A DNA stretch of 64,000 nt from Pseudomonas sp. MUP55 (lineage in GTDB: Bacteria; Pseudomonadota; Gammaproteobacteria; Pseudomonadales; Pseudomonadaceae). The notes beneath the pieces are model-generated. The model ran no database searches. It was not told the DNA's origin and was given only the letters and a program-made list of their open reading frames with translations. The translations under genes and the position numbers were made by a program. The stretch is from positions 1,116,001 to 1,180,000 of the forward strand of contig NZ_CP138214.1 in assembly GCF_034043515.1 (NCBI RefSeq), read 5' to 3'. Positions 43,322-52,040 of the stretch are shown here, in pieces. How positions within the stretch are numbered: the stretch's first letter is position 1; each line of letters opens with the position of its first letter.

Positions 43322-45511
43322 ATGACCCCCTTGCCTGCTCCCCTGCGCTGGCTGCACTCGCTCGAGTGGCGCCGTGGTTTTTTCGACTGGGCACGCAGCG
43401 ATGGCGTGACCTGGGTGTACATCTTCAAGGTGCTGCTCGCCGCGTTCCTCACGCTGTGGCTGGCGATGCGTCTGGAACTGCCGCAGCCGCGCACTGCCAT
43501 GATCACGGTGTTTATCGTGATGCAACCGCAGAGCGGCCAGGTGTTTGCCAAGAGCTTCTACCGCTTCCTCGGCACCTTGGCGGGGTCGGCGGTGATGGTG
43601 CTGCTGATCGCGTTGTTTGCGCAGAACACCGAACTGTTCCTCGGCGCGCTGGCCATCTGGGTGGGGGTCTGCACCGCCGGTGCCACGCGCAATCGTAACT
43701 TTCGCGCCTACGGCTTCGTGCTTGCCGGCTACACGGCGGCGATGGTCGGCTTGCCGGCCCTGGCCCACCCGGACGGCGCCTTTATGGCGGCGGTGTGGCG
43801 GGTGCTGGAAATTTCCCTGGGCATTCTCTGCTCCACGCTGGTCAGCGCCGCGATCCTGCCGCAGACCTCCAGCGCCGCGATGCGCAATGCGCTTTATCAA
43901 CGCTTTGGGGTGTTCGCGCTGTTCGTCACCGACGGGCTGCGAGGTCGCAGCCAGCGTGACGAGTTTGAAAACACCAACGTGCGCTTTATCGCCGAGGCGG
44001 TGGGCCTGGAAGGCTTGCGCAGCGTCACGGTGTTCGAAGACCCGCACATGCGCCGGCGCAATGGCCGCTTAAGCCGCCTCAACAGCGAGTTCATGAGCAT
44101 CACCACGCGCTTCAACGCCTTGCACCAGTTGCTGGCGCGGCTGCGTGCCGACGAAGCCGATCATGTGGTCGCGGCGATAAAGCCCGGCCTCCAGGATTTG
44201 GCCGAAGTGCTCGACGGCTTTTCCGGCCGAGCCCTGACCAGCCCCGACGCGGCGCGACTGGTCAACCTGCTCAGCGCCTACAAGGACAGCTTGCCCGCCA
44301 AGGTGCGCAGCCTGCGTGCGCACTTCCAGGAAACTGACCCTGCCGAAGCCGAACAACTGGACTTTCACACCGCCTACGAGCTGCTGTACCGCTTCGTCGA
44401 CGACCTGCACAACTATGCGCAAACCCACGCGTCGCTGGCCGATCACCGCCATGCGCGGGAAGACTGGGACCAGGCCTATACGCCGAAAACCAACTGGCTG
44501 GCGTGCGCCGCCGCCGGCCTGCGTGCCTCGTTCATCCTGATCGTGCTCGGCAGTTACTGGGTGGCCACCGCCTGGCCCAGCGGCGCCACCATGACCTTGA
44601 TCGCCGCCGCCACCGTGGGCTTGTCCGCTGCCACGCCCAACCCCAAGCGCATGGCCTTCCAGATGGCCTGCGGCACCTTGATCGGCGCGCTGGTGGGCTT
44701 TGTCGAAATGTTCTTCGTGTTTCCCCTGATCGATGGCTTCCCGCTGCTGTGCGTGATGCTCGCGCCAGTGATCATCTTCGGCGCCTTCCTCGCCTCGCGC
44801 CCGCAGTACGCCGGGGTCGGTGTGGGCTTGCTGATTTTCTTCAGCACCGGTTCGGTGCCGGACAACCTCACGGTCTACAACCCCTACAGCTTTATCAACG
44901 ACTACATCGCCATGGTTATCGGCATGCTGGTGTGCGCGGCGGCCGGGGCGATCATCCTGCCGCCCAACAGCCGTTGGCTGTGGCGTCGCCTCGAACAGGA
45001 CCTGCGCGAGCAAGTGGTGTACGCGATCAGCGGCAAGCTCAAGGGCCTGGCGTCGAGTTTCGAAAGCCGCACCCGTGACCTGCTGCACCAGGCCTACGGC
45101 CTCGCCGCCGGCCAGCCGCAGGTGCAGCGCGATCTGCTGCGCTGGATGTTCGTGGTGCTGGAGGTGGGCCACGCGATCATCGAGTTGCGCAAGGAACAGG
45201 CGATCCTGCCGGTGCATCCGGCGTACGCCGAATCCCAGCCCTGGCGCCAAGCAATCCGCGTGATGGGGCGCTCGCTGGTGCGGCTGTTCCTGCAGCCCAG
45301 CGCCAGCAACCTGGAGCGCGGGTTGATCGCCGTCGACCACGCGATCAGCCGCGTGCAGGCCACCGATGAACCCTTCGCCCCGCACTTCGACACCTCGGCC
45401 CTGCGCCGCGTGAAAAGCTACCTGCACTTTATCCGCACCTCGTTGCTGGACCCGCAATCGCCACTGGCGGCCCTCAAAGGCGCCACGCAAGGAGCCATGA
45501 ATGCCTCGTGA
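43322..45511 (+). CDS. FUSC-family aromatic acid / fusaric acid exporter (AaeB-like)
   Basis: A 729-residue inner membrane pump subunit. Two blocks of about five helices (about 30-160 and 395-530) flank cytoplasmic helical regions. The arrangement is that of AaeB/FusC proteins, which expel p-hydroxybenzoate-like or fusaric acids. It starts 10 bases after the outer membrane factor and overlaps the DUF1656 gene by 11 bases. The substrate is inferred only from family and gene order. Confidence 0.85.
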   Translation: MTPLPAPLRWLHSLEWRRGFFDWARSDGVTWVYIFKVLLAAFLTLWLAMRLELPQPRTAMITVFIVMQPQSGQVFAKSFYRFLGTLAGSAVMVLLIALFAQNTELFLGALAIWVGVCTAGATRNRNFRAYGFVLAGYTAAMVGLPALAHPDGAFMAAVWRVLEISLGILCSTLVSAAILPQTSSAAMRNALYQRFGVFALFVTDGLRGRSQRDEFENTNVRFIAEAVGLEGLRSVTVFEDPHMRRRNGRLSRLNSEFMSITTRFNALHQLLARLRADEADHVVAAIKPGLQDLAEVLDGFSGRALTSPDAARLVNLLSAYKDSLPAKVRSLRAHFQETDPAEAEQLDFHTAYELLYRFVDDLHNYAQTHASLADHRHAREDWDQAYTPKTNWLACAAAGLRASFILIVLGSYWVATAWPSGATMTLIAAATVGLSAATPNPKRMAFQMACGTLIGALVGFVEMFFVFPLIDGFPLLCVMLAPVIIFGAFLASRPQYAGVGVGLLIFFSTGSVPDNLTVYNPYSFINDYIAMVIGMLVCAAAGAIILPPNSRWLWRRLEQDLREQVVYAISGKLKGLASSFESRTRDLLHQAYGLAAGQPQVQRDLLRWMFVVLEVGHAIIELRKEQAILPVHPAYAESQPWRQAIRVMGRSLVRLFLQPSASNLERGLIAVDHAISRVQATDEPFAPHFDTSALRRVKSYLHFIRTSLLDPQSPLAALKGATQGAMNAS

Positions 45512-45701
45512 AATCGCCTTCCACGGCATTTATATGCCGAGCATGACCCTGATGTTCCTGATCGCGGCCGCCCTGGCCTGGGCCCTGGACCGCTGTCTGG
45601 CGGGGTTGGACCTGTACCGGTTTTTCTGGCACCCGGCGTTGCTGCGCCTGAGCCTGTTCGTTTGCCTGTTCGGCGCCCTGGCGCTGAGCGTCTACCGTTG
45701 A
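45501..45701 (+). CDS. DUF1656 small membrane protein (AaeX-like)
   Basis: A 66-residue protein with two predicted helices (about 14-32 and 43-63). AaeX-like DUF1656 proteins always accompany FUSC-HlyD efflux genes; their exact function is unknown. It overlaps the FUSC gene by 11 bases and lies 10 bases before the adaptor gene. Confidence 0.85.
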   Translation: MPREIAFHGIYMPSMTLMFLIAAALAWALDRCLAGLDLYRFFWHPALLRLSLFVCLFGALALSVYR

Positions 45702-45711
45702 GAATGCCCCG

Positions 45712-46572
45712 ATGAAAAAGTTTTTCAGCCTGCTCGCAACCCTGCTGGTGCTGGCGTTGGCGATCTGGATTGGCCGCACCCTGTGGGTGCACTACATGGA
45801 AACACCGTGGACCCGCGATGGCCGCGTGCGTGCCGACATCATCAATGTCGCGGCCGACGTGACCGGCGAAGTGGTGGACGTGCCGGTGCGCGATAACCAG
45901 TTGGTGAAGAAAGGCGACCTGCTGATGCAGATCGACCCCGAGCATTACCGCATAGCGGTCAAGCAGGCGCAGTCGCTGGTGGCTTCACGCAAGGCCACCT
46001 GGGAAATGCGCAAGCTCAACGCCCACCGCCGCGCCGACCTCGACGCCCTGGTGATCTCCCGGGAAAACCGCGACGACGCCAGCAATATCGCCGACTCGGC
46101 CCTGGCCGACTACCAGCACGCGCTGGCGCAGCTGGAAGCGGCTGAACTGAATCTGAAACGCACGCACGTGGTGGCGGCGGTGGACGGCTATGTCACCAAC
46201 CTCAATGTGCATCGCGGCGATTACGCGCGCATCGGTGAGGCGAAGATGGCCGTGGTGGACATGAACTCGTTCTGGGTCTACGGCTTCTTCGAGGAAACCA
46301 AGCTGCCCCACGTAAAAGTCGGGGACGAAGCCGATATGCAACTGATGAGTGGCGAGACCCTCAAGGGCCACGTGGAAAGCATCTCCCGCGGCATCTACGA
46401 CCGCGACAACCCCGAGAGCCGCGAGCTGATCGCCGATGTGAACCCGACCTTCAACTGGGTGAGATTGGCCCAGCGCGTGCCGGTGCGCATCCACATCGAT
46501 GACGTGCCGGACGGTGTGCTGCTGGCGGCGGGGATTACCTGCACCGTGATCGTAAACCCCATACAAAATTAA
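45712..46572 (+). CDS. HlyD-family efflux adaptor (AaeA-like)
   Basis: A 286-residue periplasmic adaptor. A transmembrane helix lies at about 5-25, followed by ETPWTRDGRVRADIINVAADVTGEV, the usual AaeA/EmrA-type start. A short coiled coil follows near 80-140, then the barrel half with VDGYVTNLNVHRGDYARIGE. It links the FUSC pump to the outer membrane lipoprotein. It is last of four co-directional genes. Confidence 0.87.
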   Translation: MKKFFSLLATLLVLALAIWIGRTLWVHYMETPWTRDGRVRADIINVAADVTGEVVDVPVRDNQLVKKGDLLMQIDPEHYRIAVKQAQSLVASRKATWEMRKLNAHRRADLDALVISRENRDDASNIADSALADYQHALAQLEAAELNLKRTHVVAAVDGYVTNLNVHRGDYARIGEAKMAVVDMNSFWVYGFFEETKLPHVKVGDEADMQLMSGETLKGHVESISRGIYDRDNPESRELIADVNPTFNWVRLAQRVPVRIHIDDVPDGVLLAAGITCTVIVNPIQN

Positions 46573-46627
46573 GAGGGGGAAAGCCCTTCAGCATTAGATC
46601 TTTGATGACAGGCACGTTGTGTCTGCT

Positions 46628-47083
46628 TCAGGTTTGTGCGTCGATGCTGATTTTTCTTCTACGATTGACCCGCAGCATGCTGATGAAGCGACGGTGGTTT
46701 CTTGTATTAAGGATCATCAGGCAGAACAACGATTGAAACAGTGGAAATAATGCAAATAAAGTGACCGGATTGTTCGCCAAGTAGCCTGCCGAAAACAAAG
46801 CGTTCACAGCTGCGACGCTTATAAGCAAGGGAGGCCCTGAGCGAGACCCCACCGCCACCAAGGTCAGGCCAATGCACATTGCAAGTAGCAGTGCCATGCC
46901 CGCCAAGAGGGCACATTCGCCAGGGAGATAATTTATGCGGGCGTAATAGACCAGGCTATGTGACAGGTTGCCTGAAATGCTGGTTAAGTTCATTGATACT
47001 CCCATACCCACTGTGAATGCAAACCGTCGGATGTAGCGGCTCAACGTTCGGGCATCTTGCACGTTATGGATCCTATTGTTCAT
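46628..47083 (-). CDS. Unrecognised four-helix membrane protein, possible immunity partner
   Basis: A 151-residue protein of no family I know. Four hydrophobic segments are visible at about 21-45, 56-79, 84-103 and 106-126, and the C-terminus is very basic (RVNRRRKIS). Its start ATG overlaps the end of the preceding gene by 11 bases, so the two are co-translated. Small polytopic proteins placed directly after a putative membrane-active toxin are often immunity proteins; that role is inferred from context only. Base composition is less GC-rich than in neighbouring genes. It converges on the AaeA-like gene. Confidence 0.6.
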   Translation of the reverse strand: MNNRIHNVQDARTLSRYIRRFAFTVGMGVSMNLTSISGNLSHSLVYYARINYLPGECALLAGMALLLAMCIGLTLVAVGSRSGPPLLISVAAVNALFSAGYLANNPVTLFALFPLFQSLFCLMILNTRNHRRFISMLRVNRRRKISIDAQT

Positions 47084-47999
47084 AGCTGCCGAACTCTTCA
47101 TAAATGCCGATAACAATAGGGTTGATATTCCCGGATGTGCCGCTGCCAATCATTGCCAGAGCAGCACCCACCTGATCGGCGAGTTGAGTGAGAAGGTCTT
47201 TGCGTAATTGAGCACTGCTGAAACGCTTGGGAAGTATGCCGGCTAGCTGTTTTAACCGAAGTATTTCGCGAGGATGACGAGGGTTCTGCAAACGCAGAAC
47301 TTCGTTTGTCAGCTTTGCGCGTTCCTGGCGGCTCATGTGTCTCAAAATATCGGTCAGGTTGCGTCCTGTCGTATTTTTGATAGTCATGACAGTCTTTACC
47401 GTGCCAAACGTCGTGCTGCCCGCCCCCACCAGTGAAATGCCATCCAGGGCTAAGGTCATAGCCTGATACCAGCCAAGGCTGTCGTAATAATCGTTTTCAG
47501 CGGGGCTGGTCAGTTCTTTGTAGGTTCGCCATACGCCGTTACCACACTGCAAGGCACTGGCAGCTGCAGCTGTATACGCGATGTAAGTAACCGCAAGGCT
47601 GAAACCTGCACTTATAGGGACTGACGCGATGCCTGCCTTCGCAACGATGATCCCAATCACAGCTCCACTGCATGCCAAGGCCATTCCCGCTGCCTCGCGC
47701 CATATCTGCGACTCGCGCGGTGAGTTCGCCAACCACTGCGCATATTCATCGGCAGTCATCACTGGCCCCGCCACCTCCCGCAGAATCACCCGCTTAGGCC
47801 TGATACTGCACAGCGGCGCAAACTCGCGCAGTATCGTCACCTGATAATCACTGCCGATATGCACCACACCGGCCCCGACGAGGGCCGGATCGGCGTCAAT
47901 TGTTCGATAAAGTTTGGGCAGGTCCAGCAGGCTGGTCAGTCGCTGGCGTGTCGTAGTGTGCGAATCCGGCACACCAGTTCGCAGGAAATCGCTTGGCAT
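47073..47999 (-). CDS. Unrecognised protein with hydrophobic hairpin, possible pore-forming toxin
   Basis: A 308-residue protein without a recognised domain or signal peptide. Residues 1-100 are soluble. Residues 104-150 form a long Gly/Ala-rich hydrophobic hairpin (GMALACSGAVIGIIVAKAG, then SAGFSLAVTYIAYTAAAASA), and another such stretch lies near 178-198. A basic helical region follows (about 215-280). This layout resembles pore-forming bacteriocins and type VI effectors of the membrane class. The gene overlaps a four-helix membrane protein gene, and a perfect 9-bp hairpin covers its ribosome site. Function is unproven; it may equally be an ordinary membrane-associated protein. Confidence 0.6.
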   Translation of the reverse strand: MPSDFLRTGVPDSHTTTRQRLTSLLDLPKLYRTIDADPALVGAGVVHIGSDYQVTILREFAPLCSIRPKRVILREVAGPVMTADEYAQWLANSPRESQIWREAAGMALACSGAVIGIIVAKAGIASVPISAGFSLAVTYIAYTAAAASALQCGNGVWRTYKELTSPAENDYYDSLGWYQAMTLALDGISLVGAGSTTFGTVKTVMTIKNTTGRNLTDILRHMSRQERAKLTNEVLRLQNPRHPREILRLKQLAGILPKRFSSAQLRKDLLTQLADQVGAALAMIGSGTSGNINPIVIGIYEEFGSYEQ

Positions 48000-48000
48000 C

Positions 48001-48030
48001 CTTTCACCTGTGAGTAGACAGAGGTGAAAG
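48001..48030 (-). promoter_or_regulatory. Perfect inverted repeat covering the ribosome site of the 308-residue gene
   Basis: On the minus strand CTTTCACCT (48030-48022), a 12-base loop and AGGTGAAAG (48009-48001) form a perfect 9-bp stem. The 3' arm contains AGGTG and AAAGG, the only Shine-Dalgarno-like bases, and ends one base before the ATG at 47999. In mRNA it would hide the ribosome site; in DNA it could be an operator. Confidence 0.75.
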
Positions 48031-48104
48031 AGCCTGGGGATGACCTTGTCGTGATGATGTCAGGCCGTTCGCTGTTTTTTGTAGGAATTTGCCGGGAAGT
48101 TATT

Positions 48105-48506
48105 TCATGGCACCACATAGGTTTCATGCAGATGCCGCCACAACAGCGCGCCACTGGCCTGCTTCTCGAACACCACCGTGGCTCTTCGGTCCGTCTGGGT
48201 GCCGCTGTCGTCAATTTGATGCTCGCGGTAGGTCACCGTCGCACCGCGTGCGTGTCGGTCAATGCCGGTCATTTCGCTCAGGGTGATCTTCAGGCCGGGC
48301 CGCATCCCGCCCAGGCGCGTGAACAGTGCGTGGACGCCTGCCGTATTCACCCGGGTGCCGGTGGCGGGGGCCACCATGCTGAACTCCGGCGAGAAACGCG
48401 CCAACAGGTTCTGCAAGGTGCCCTCTGGCGCAACCCCGGCAAACCATTGCTCGATCTCGACGTGGGTCTGGATCACTTCTTCAAAAAAATCGCTGTAGTC
48501 AATCAT
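48105..48506 (-). CDS. NTF2-like/SnoaL-type small protein
   Basis: A 133-residue protein with the DUF4440/SnoaL-like pattern: an N-terminal helix pair with HVEIEQWFAG, then FSPEFSMVAPATGTRVNTAGVHALF, and a beta sheet ending ASGALLWRHLHETYV. Such NTF2-fold proteins are enzymes or binding proteins with varied substrates, so no function is assigned. Its ATG overlaps the MFS transporter stop (ATGA), indicating one transcript. Confidence 0.7.
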   Translation of the reverse strand: MIDYSDFFEEVIQTHVEIEQWFAGVAPEGTLQNLLARFSPEFSMVAPATGTRVNTAGVHALFTRLGGMRPGLKITLSEMTGIDRHARGATVTYREHQIDDSGTQTDRRATVVFEKQASGALLWRHLHETYVVP

Positions 48507-49687
48507 CGGTCAGGCTCGCTGGCAGGGTGAAGCAGTGCGTGCACGCTGGGCGTATCCAGGCGCAGCACCGCGAAGAGAGGCAGCAGGGTCAGGGCTGCGG
48601 CTATCGTGAAGGTTATGGCGAAAGAATCCAAGGCCGACAGCACGGCGCTGAGCACGGCGGCCCCGAGGCAGAAACTCATTTGCCGGTTGATATTCCACAA
48701 GGCACTGGCGTGTCCCATGCGTTCGTTGGGGGTGTCGAGAAAGGCCAGGGTTTGCGCGGTGCTGCTGCACAGGCTGCCGCCCAGGCCCATCAGCGCGTAG
48801 GCCGCAACTATCAGGGCGGGTTGGTTGAGCAGCAGGATGCCGCTGCATTGCAAGGCCATGCCCGCCAGCAGCAAGGGTTTTGGGCCGCACGGGTTGAACA
48901 TTTTTTTGCTGAGGTAAATCGCCAGGGCCGAGGCCAGGGCCCATGGCAGCATCAGCGCGCCGGTCTGTGTGGCGTCATACCCCAGGCCATGCACGTACAC
49001 AATGGCGATCAAGCTGGTGCCGATGAATACGCCGGGAATGCACAGGTACACCAGCATGGCCACGCGCAGCATCGGGCTGGCGAGCGGTTTGATGAGGCTG
49101 CCCAGTTCCAGGCGCGGGCACACCGTCACGGGCGCGTCAGGTTTTATCCACAGCCACGCCAGCGCGAGGGTAATCAACGCCAGCGGCAGGTTGGCGTAGA
49201 AGATCCAGCGCCAGGACAGGCTGTCGACAATCACCCCGCCCAGCGCCGGTGACAATGCCGGTACCAGCAGCGCGACCGACATCACCCGCGCCGTCAGTTG
49301 GCTGCGCTGCGCCGCTGGAAAGTGTCGGTAGGCCATGGCTTGCCCCACGGGAATCAACAGGCCGCCGCCCAACCCTTGCAGGGCGCGCCAGCCGATCAGC
49401 GCGTCGATGCTTGCGGCCTGGCCCGCCAGCACCGATGCCCCGGCGAACAACAGCAGGCTTGTTGCGATCAGTGTGCGTTCGCCCACGATTGCCGCCAGCC
49501 ATACGCTCAGCGCAATGATCAGCGTCAGCCCGAGCATGTAGGCATTGCTGATCCAGGCCAGTTGCGTGACCGAAGCGTGCAGTTCGACGGCAATATCCGG
49601 GTAGGCGACGGTGGCGACAAACATGTTCACCAGGTCCAGGGCGAAGCCCAGTAGAAAGATCCAGGCGACTTTCGAGCGGTAGGTCAT
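48503..49687 (-). CDS. MFS drug-efflux-type transporter
   Basis: A 394-residue inner membrane exporter with about twelve helices. GWRALQGLGGGLLIPVGQA and VPALSPALGGVIVDSLSWRWIFYANLP are antiporter motif C and the loop typical of drug:proton antiporters of the Bcr/CflA or DHA classes. It is divergent from a LysR gene (start 49800), which probably regulates it, and is followed by the NTF2-like gene. The substrate is unknown. Confidence 0.83.
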   Translation of the reverse strand: MTYRSKVAWIFLLGFALDLVNMFVATVAYPDIAVELHASVTQLAWISNAYMLGLTLIIALSVWLAAIVGERTLIATSLLLFAGASVLAGQAASIDALIGWRALQGLGGGLLIPVGQAMAYRHFPAAQRSQLTARVMSVALLVPALSPALGGVIVDSLSWRWIFYANLPLALITLALAWLWIKPDAPVTVCPRLELGSLIKPLASPMLRVAMLVYLCIPGVFIGTSLIAIVYVHGLGYDATQTGALMLPWALASALAIYLSKKMFNPCGPKPLLLAGMALQCSGILLLNQPALIVAAYALMGLGGSLCSSTAQTLAFLDTPNERMGHASALWNINRQMSFCLGAAVLSAVLSALDSFAITFTIAAALTLLPLFAVLRLDTPSVHALLHPASEPDR

Positions 49688-49763
49688 GAATGCGATCCTG
49701 CGAGTGAAGCGCGCAGGGTAGGCGCGTTACCGGGCTTGGGATACGCCGGTTTGCCTGCTAGTT

Positions 49764-49785
49764 TGTCAAAAATATTTTGACAAAG
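49764..49785. promoter_or_regulatory. Palindromic operator candidate in the MFS-LysR gap
   Basis: TTTGTCAAAA and TTTTGACAAA face each other around a central TAT (about 49764-49785). The arms are exact complements over ten bases. It is the clearest operator-like sequence between the divergent MFS and LysR genes and may also carry the -35 of one promoter (TTGACA-like). Confidence 0.65.
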
Positions 49786-49799
49786 GAGCGTGGCCAGCC

Positions 49800-50657
49800 A
49801 TGGTCAGTCTGGATCGATTCGACACGTTCAAGGCTGTGGTCGAGGCGGGATCACTCACCGCAGCAGCGGATTTGCTGGGGCAGACTCGCGCCGTGGTCAG
49901 CTTCAATCTCAAGCGTCTGGAAGCCGAACTCGGCGTGACCCTGCTCACGCGCAACACTCGCCAGTTGGCGCTGACCGATGCGGGCGAGCGCTTCTATCTG
50001 CGCTGCACGCGCATGCTCGAAGAGGCCCACCTGGCGGTGGAAGAGGCCCGCAGCGAACATGCCCAGCTCAAAGGTACGCTGCGCATCACCACCACCGTCG
50101 AATATGCCCTGGCCGTGGTGGCTCCGGCGGTGGAAGCCTTTCGCCGCCTGCACCCGGACCTGAATATTCACCTATCCACGTCTTCCACCCACGCCGATCT
50201 GATTTCCGAGCGTTTTGACGTGGCGATTCGCCTGGGGCGCTTGCTGGACTCCAATCACCGCGCCGTGCAGTTATCGACGTTCGAGGTGTTTGCCGTCGCG
50301 GCACCGCCGTTTGCCGGGGTGCACACTCTGGATGGGTTGGAGCAGGTGCCCAGGCTAGGCCATGGCCGGCTGACCGCGCTGAGCCTGACCGATCCGGCCG
50401 GCGTCGAGCATCTTTATCGTGCCGGCCCTTGCGCCTTGGTGGCCGACAGCGCTGCGGTCCTCCAGGCATTTGCCGTGCGGGGTCACGGCGTGGCGATTCT
50501 GCCGCAATGGCTGGTGCAGCAAGATCTGGACGCGGGTCGGCTGGTGCGCGTATTGGCGGACCATCGCTTCGCGCCCCAAGGGGTTTACGCGATGTATCCG
50601 GATACGCGGCATTTGCCGCTTAAGGTGCGGGCGTTTATTGATTTCCTGAAGGGTTAG
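49800..50657 (+). CDS. LysR-family transcriptional regulator
   Basis: A 285-residue regulator. FKAVVEAGSLTAAADLLGQTRAVVSFNLKRLEAELG is the DNA-binding helix-turn-helix, followed by an effector domain. GGAG lies just before the ATG. It is divergent from the MFS gene across a 112-base gap that contains TTGTCAAAAATATTTTGACAAA near 49765-49786. That is a near-perfect palindrome suited to a LysR site. Its end overlaps the stop of the converging SDR gene by 4 bases. Confidence 0.86.
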   Translation: MVSLDRFDTFKAVVEAGSLTAAADLLGQTRAVVSFNLKRLEAELGVTLLTRNTRQLALTDAGERFYLRCTRMLEEAHLAVEEARSEHAQLKGTLRITTTVEYALAVVAPAVEAFRRLHPDLNIHLSTSSTHADLISERFDVAIRLGRLLDSNHRAVQLSTFEVFAVAAPPFAGVHTLDGLEQVPRLGHGRLTALSLTDPAGVEHLYRAGPCALVADSAAVLQAFAVRGHGVAILPQWLVQQDLDAGRLVRVLADHRFAPQGVYAMYPDTRHLPLKVRAFIDFLKG

Positions 50658-51466
50658 AGACGGCCATCCAAGCCAAAACGCTTCTTCAACACCCTTTCCA
50701 GCAACGCCTTGGGCAACAGCGCCGCCATCAACGGCAAGGCCCGGCTGCCGTTGCCCGAGCGCAACAGGCGCGGTGGCTGCCGGCGTTGCACGGCCTTGAG
50801 CACGTCCGCGGCAAATTCGCTGGCCGGAGTGGGTTTGTCCTGGGAGGCCTGGCTGCGCGCACGAATGCCTTCGCGCAGCGGCCACCAGGGTGATTTTTCG
50901 TTGATCAACAGCTCGGCCTGGGCACCGGCATTTTTGGCAAAGTGGGTATTGATTGCGCCGGGCTGCACTTCCAGCACGCGCACGCCAAACGGGGCCAGCT
51001 CCATGCGCAGCGCGTCGCTCAATGCATGTACGGCGGCTTTGGAGGCGCAATAGGCCCCGGCGAACGGGGTGACCAATACGCCGGAAACGCTGCCGATATT
51101 GACGACCAGTCCTCTGCTGCGACGCAACGCGGGAAACAGCGCCTGTGTCACGCCGACGATGGAAAACACATTGGTCTCGAATTGGCGCTGCATCGCCTCG
51201 GTGCCGCCGTCGAGCAGCGGGCCCATGGCGCCGTAGCCGGCGTTGTTGACCAGCACATCCAGCTCGCCCAATTGATCGGCCAGGCGCTGCAAGGCGCCAG
51301 GGTCGTTGACGTCCAGTTGCACGGCGTTGAAGCCGGCGGCGGCGAGGGCGGCGACATCCTCGGTGCGGCGGGCGCTGGCCCATACGTCATAACCTGCGGC
51401 CTTGAAGGCGTCGGCCAGCGCGCGGCCGATGCCGCTGGAACAACCGGTGATCAGTACGTTGGGCAT
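50654..51466 (-). CDS. Short-chain dehydrogenase/reductase
   Basis: A 270-residue classical SDR. TGCSSGIGRA is the cofactor loop, LDVNDPGAL binds the adenine, NNAGYGAMG is the structural motif, and the catalytic Ser and Tyr-x3-Lys are in NIGSVSG and YCASK. The Ala-Arg-Arg after the second strand (ASARR) suggests NADP preference. AAAGGA stands before the ATG. The substrate is unknown. Confidence 0.85.
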   Translation of the reverse strand: MPNVLITGCSSGIGRALADAFKAAGYDVWASARRTEDVAALAAAGFNAVQLDVNDPGALQRLADQLGELDVLVNNAGYGAMGPLLDGGTEAMQRQFETNVFSIVGVTQALFPALRRSRGLVVNIGSVSGVLVTPFAGAYCASKAAVHALSDALRMELAPFGVRVLEVQPGAINTHFAKNAGAQAELLINEKSPWWPLREGIRARSQASQDKPTPASEFAADVLKAVQRRQPPRLLRSGNGSRALPLMAALLPKALLERVLKKRFGLDGRL

Positions 51467-51480
51467 GGGTCAATCCTTTG

Positions 51481-51954
51481 TCAGTCCGAGAAGCTGCCTT
51501 GCAGGTGCTCGGCACGAAATTCCAGGGTTTGTGGGCGGTAGCCGGGGCGCAGTGGCGGGACGGGCAGGCAGTCATCCCAGGTGGCGCCGGCCTGCAGTTC
51601 GCCGGGGCCGCGGTAGCGGGGGGCAGCGTAGACGTTATCGGCCAGGTTCACCGTGTCGCCCGGCGCATAGGCGGCGACGCGCCAGCGCAGTTCGGTGAGG
51701 GGCACGTCATTGCCGTTGTTCAGGGTCAGCTTGAGCGGCCTGTCAGCTGGACATTCCTGCGAGGCATAGGTGATGCGCAGTTCCAGGCGGGCCAGTTGCG
51801 CGGCTTCGCGGTTATCCAGCCAGACCACCCAAACGGCGACGCACGCCAAGCCCGCCAAGCCCGCCAAGGCGGCCAGGGAGACCGGCAAGGCCTTGGCCGG
51901 ATACCGCAACAGCAGGACCAGCCAGGTGATGATCAGGAGAACGCCGAAAAACAT
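51481..51954 (-). CDS. Small membrane-anchored protein of unknown function
   Basis: A 157-residue protein. Two hydrophobic segments (about 1-17 and 24-46) are followed by a soluble domain of about 105 residues with LELRITYASQECPADRPLKLTL. It reads as an immunoglobulin-like beta domain outside the membrane. I start at ATG 51954 because GAGG lies 8 bases upstream; a GTG three codons earlier would overlap that site. The segment AALAGLAGLAC is encoded by short imperfect repeats (GCCAAGCCC units near 51846). No function can be assigned. Confidence 0.65.
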   Translation of the reverse strand: MFFGVLLIITWLVLLLRYPAKALPVSLAALAGLAGLACVAVWVVWLDNREAAQLARLELRITYASQECPADRPLKLTLNNGNDVPLTELRWRVAAYAPGDTVNLADNVYAAPRYRGPGELQAGATWDDCLPVPPLRPGYRPQTLEFRAEHLQGSFSD

Positions 51955-52040
51955 GGTGACCACCTCGAATAGGGAAGGAGCATCCTAACGTAAGCGTAGG
52001 TGGGATGGGTTACCTTGAGAGGGGTGTTGATTGGGCTGAC

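Noticed and set aside
46628..48030. Prophage or insertion sequence origin of the low-GC cassette
   Set aside because: No integrase, transposase, terminal inverted repeats or tRNA target is visible around it.
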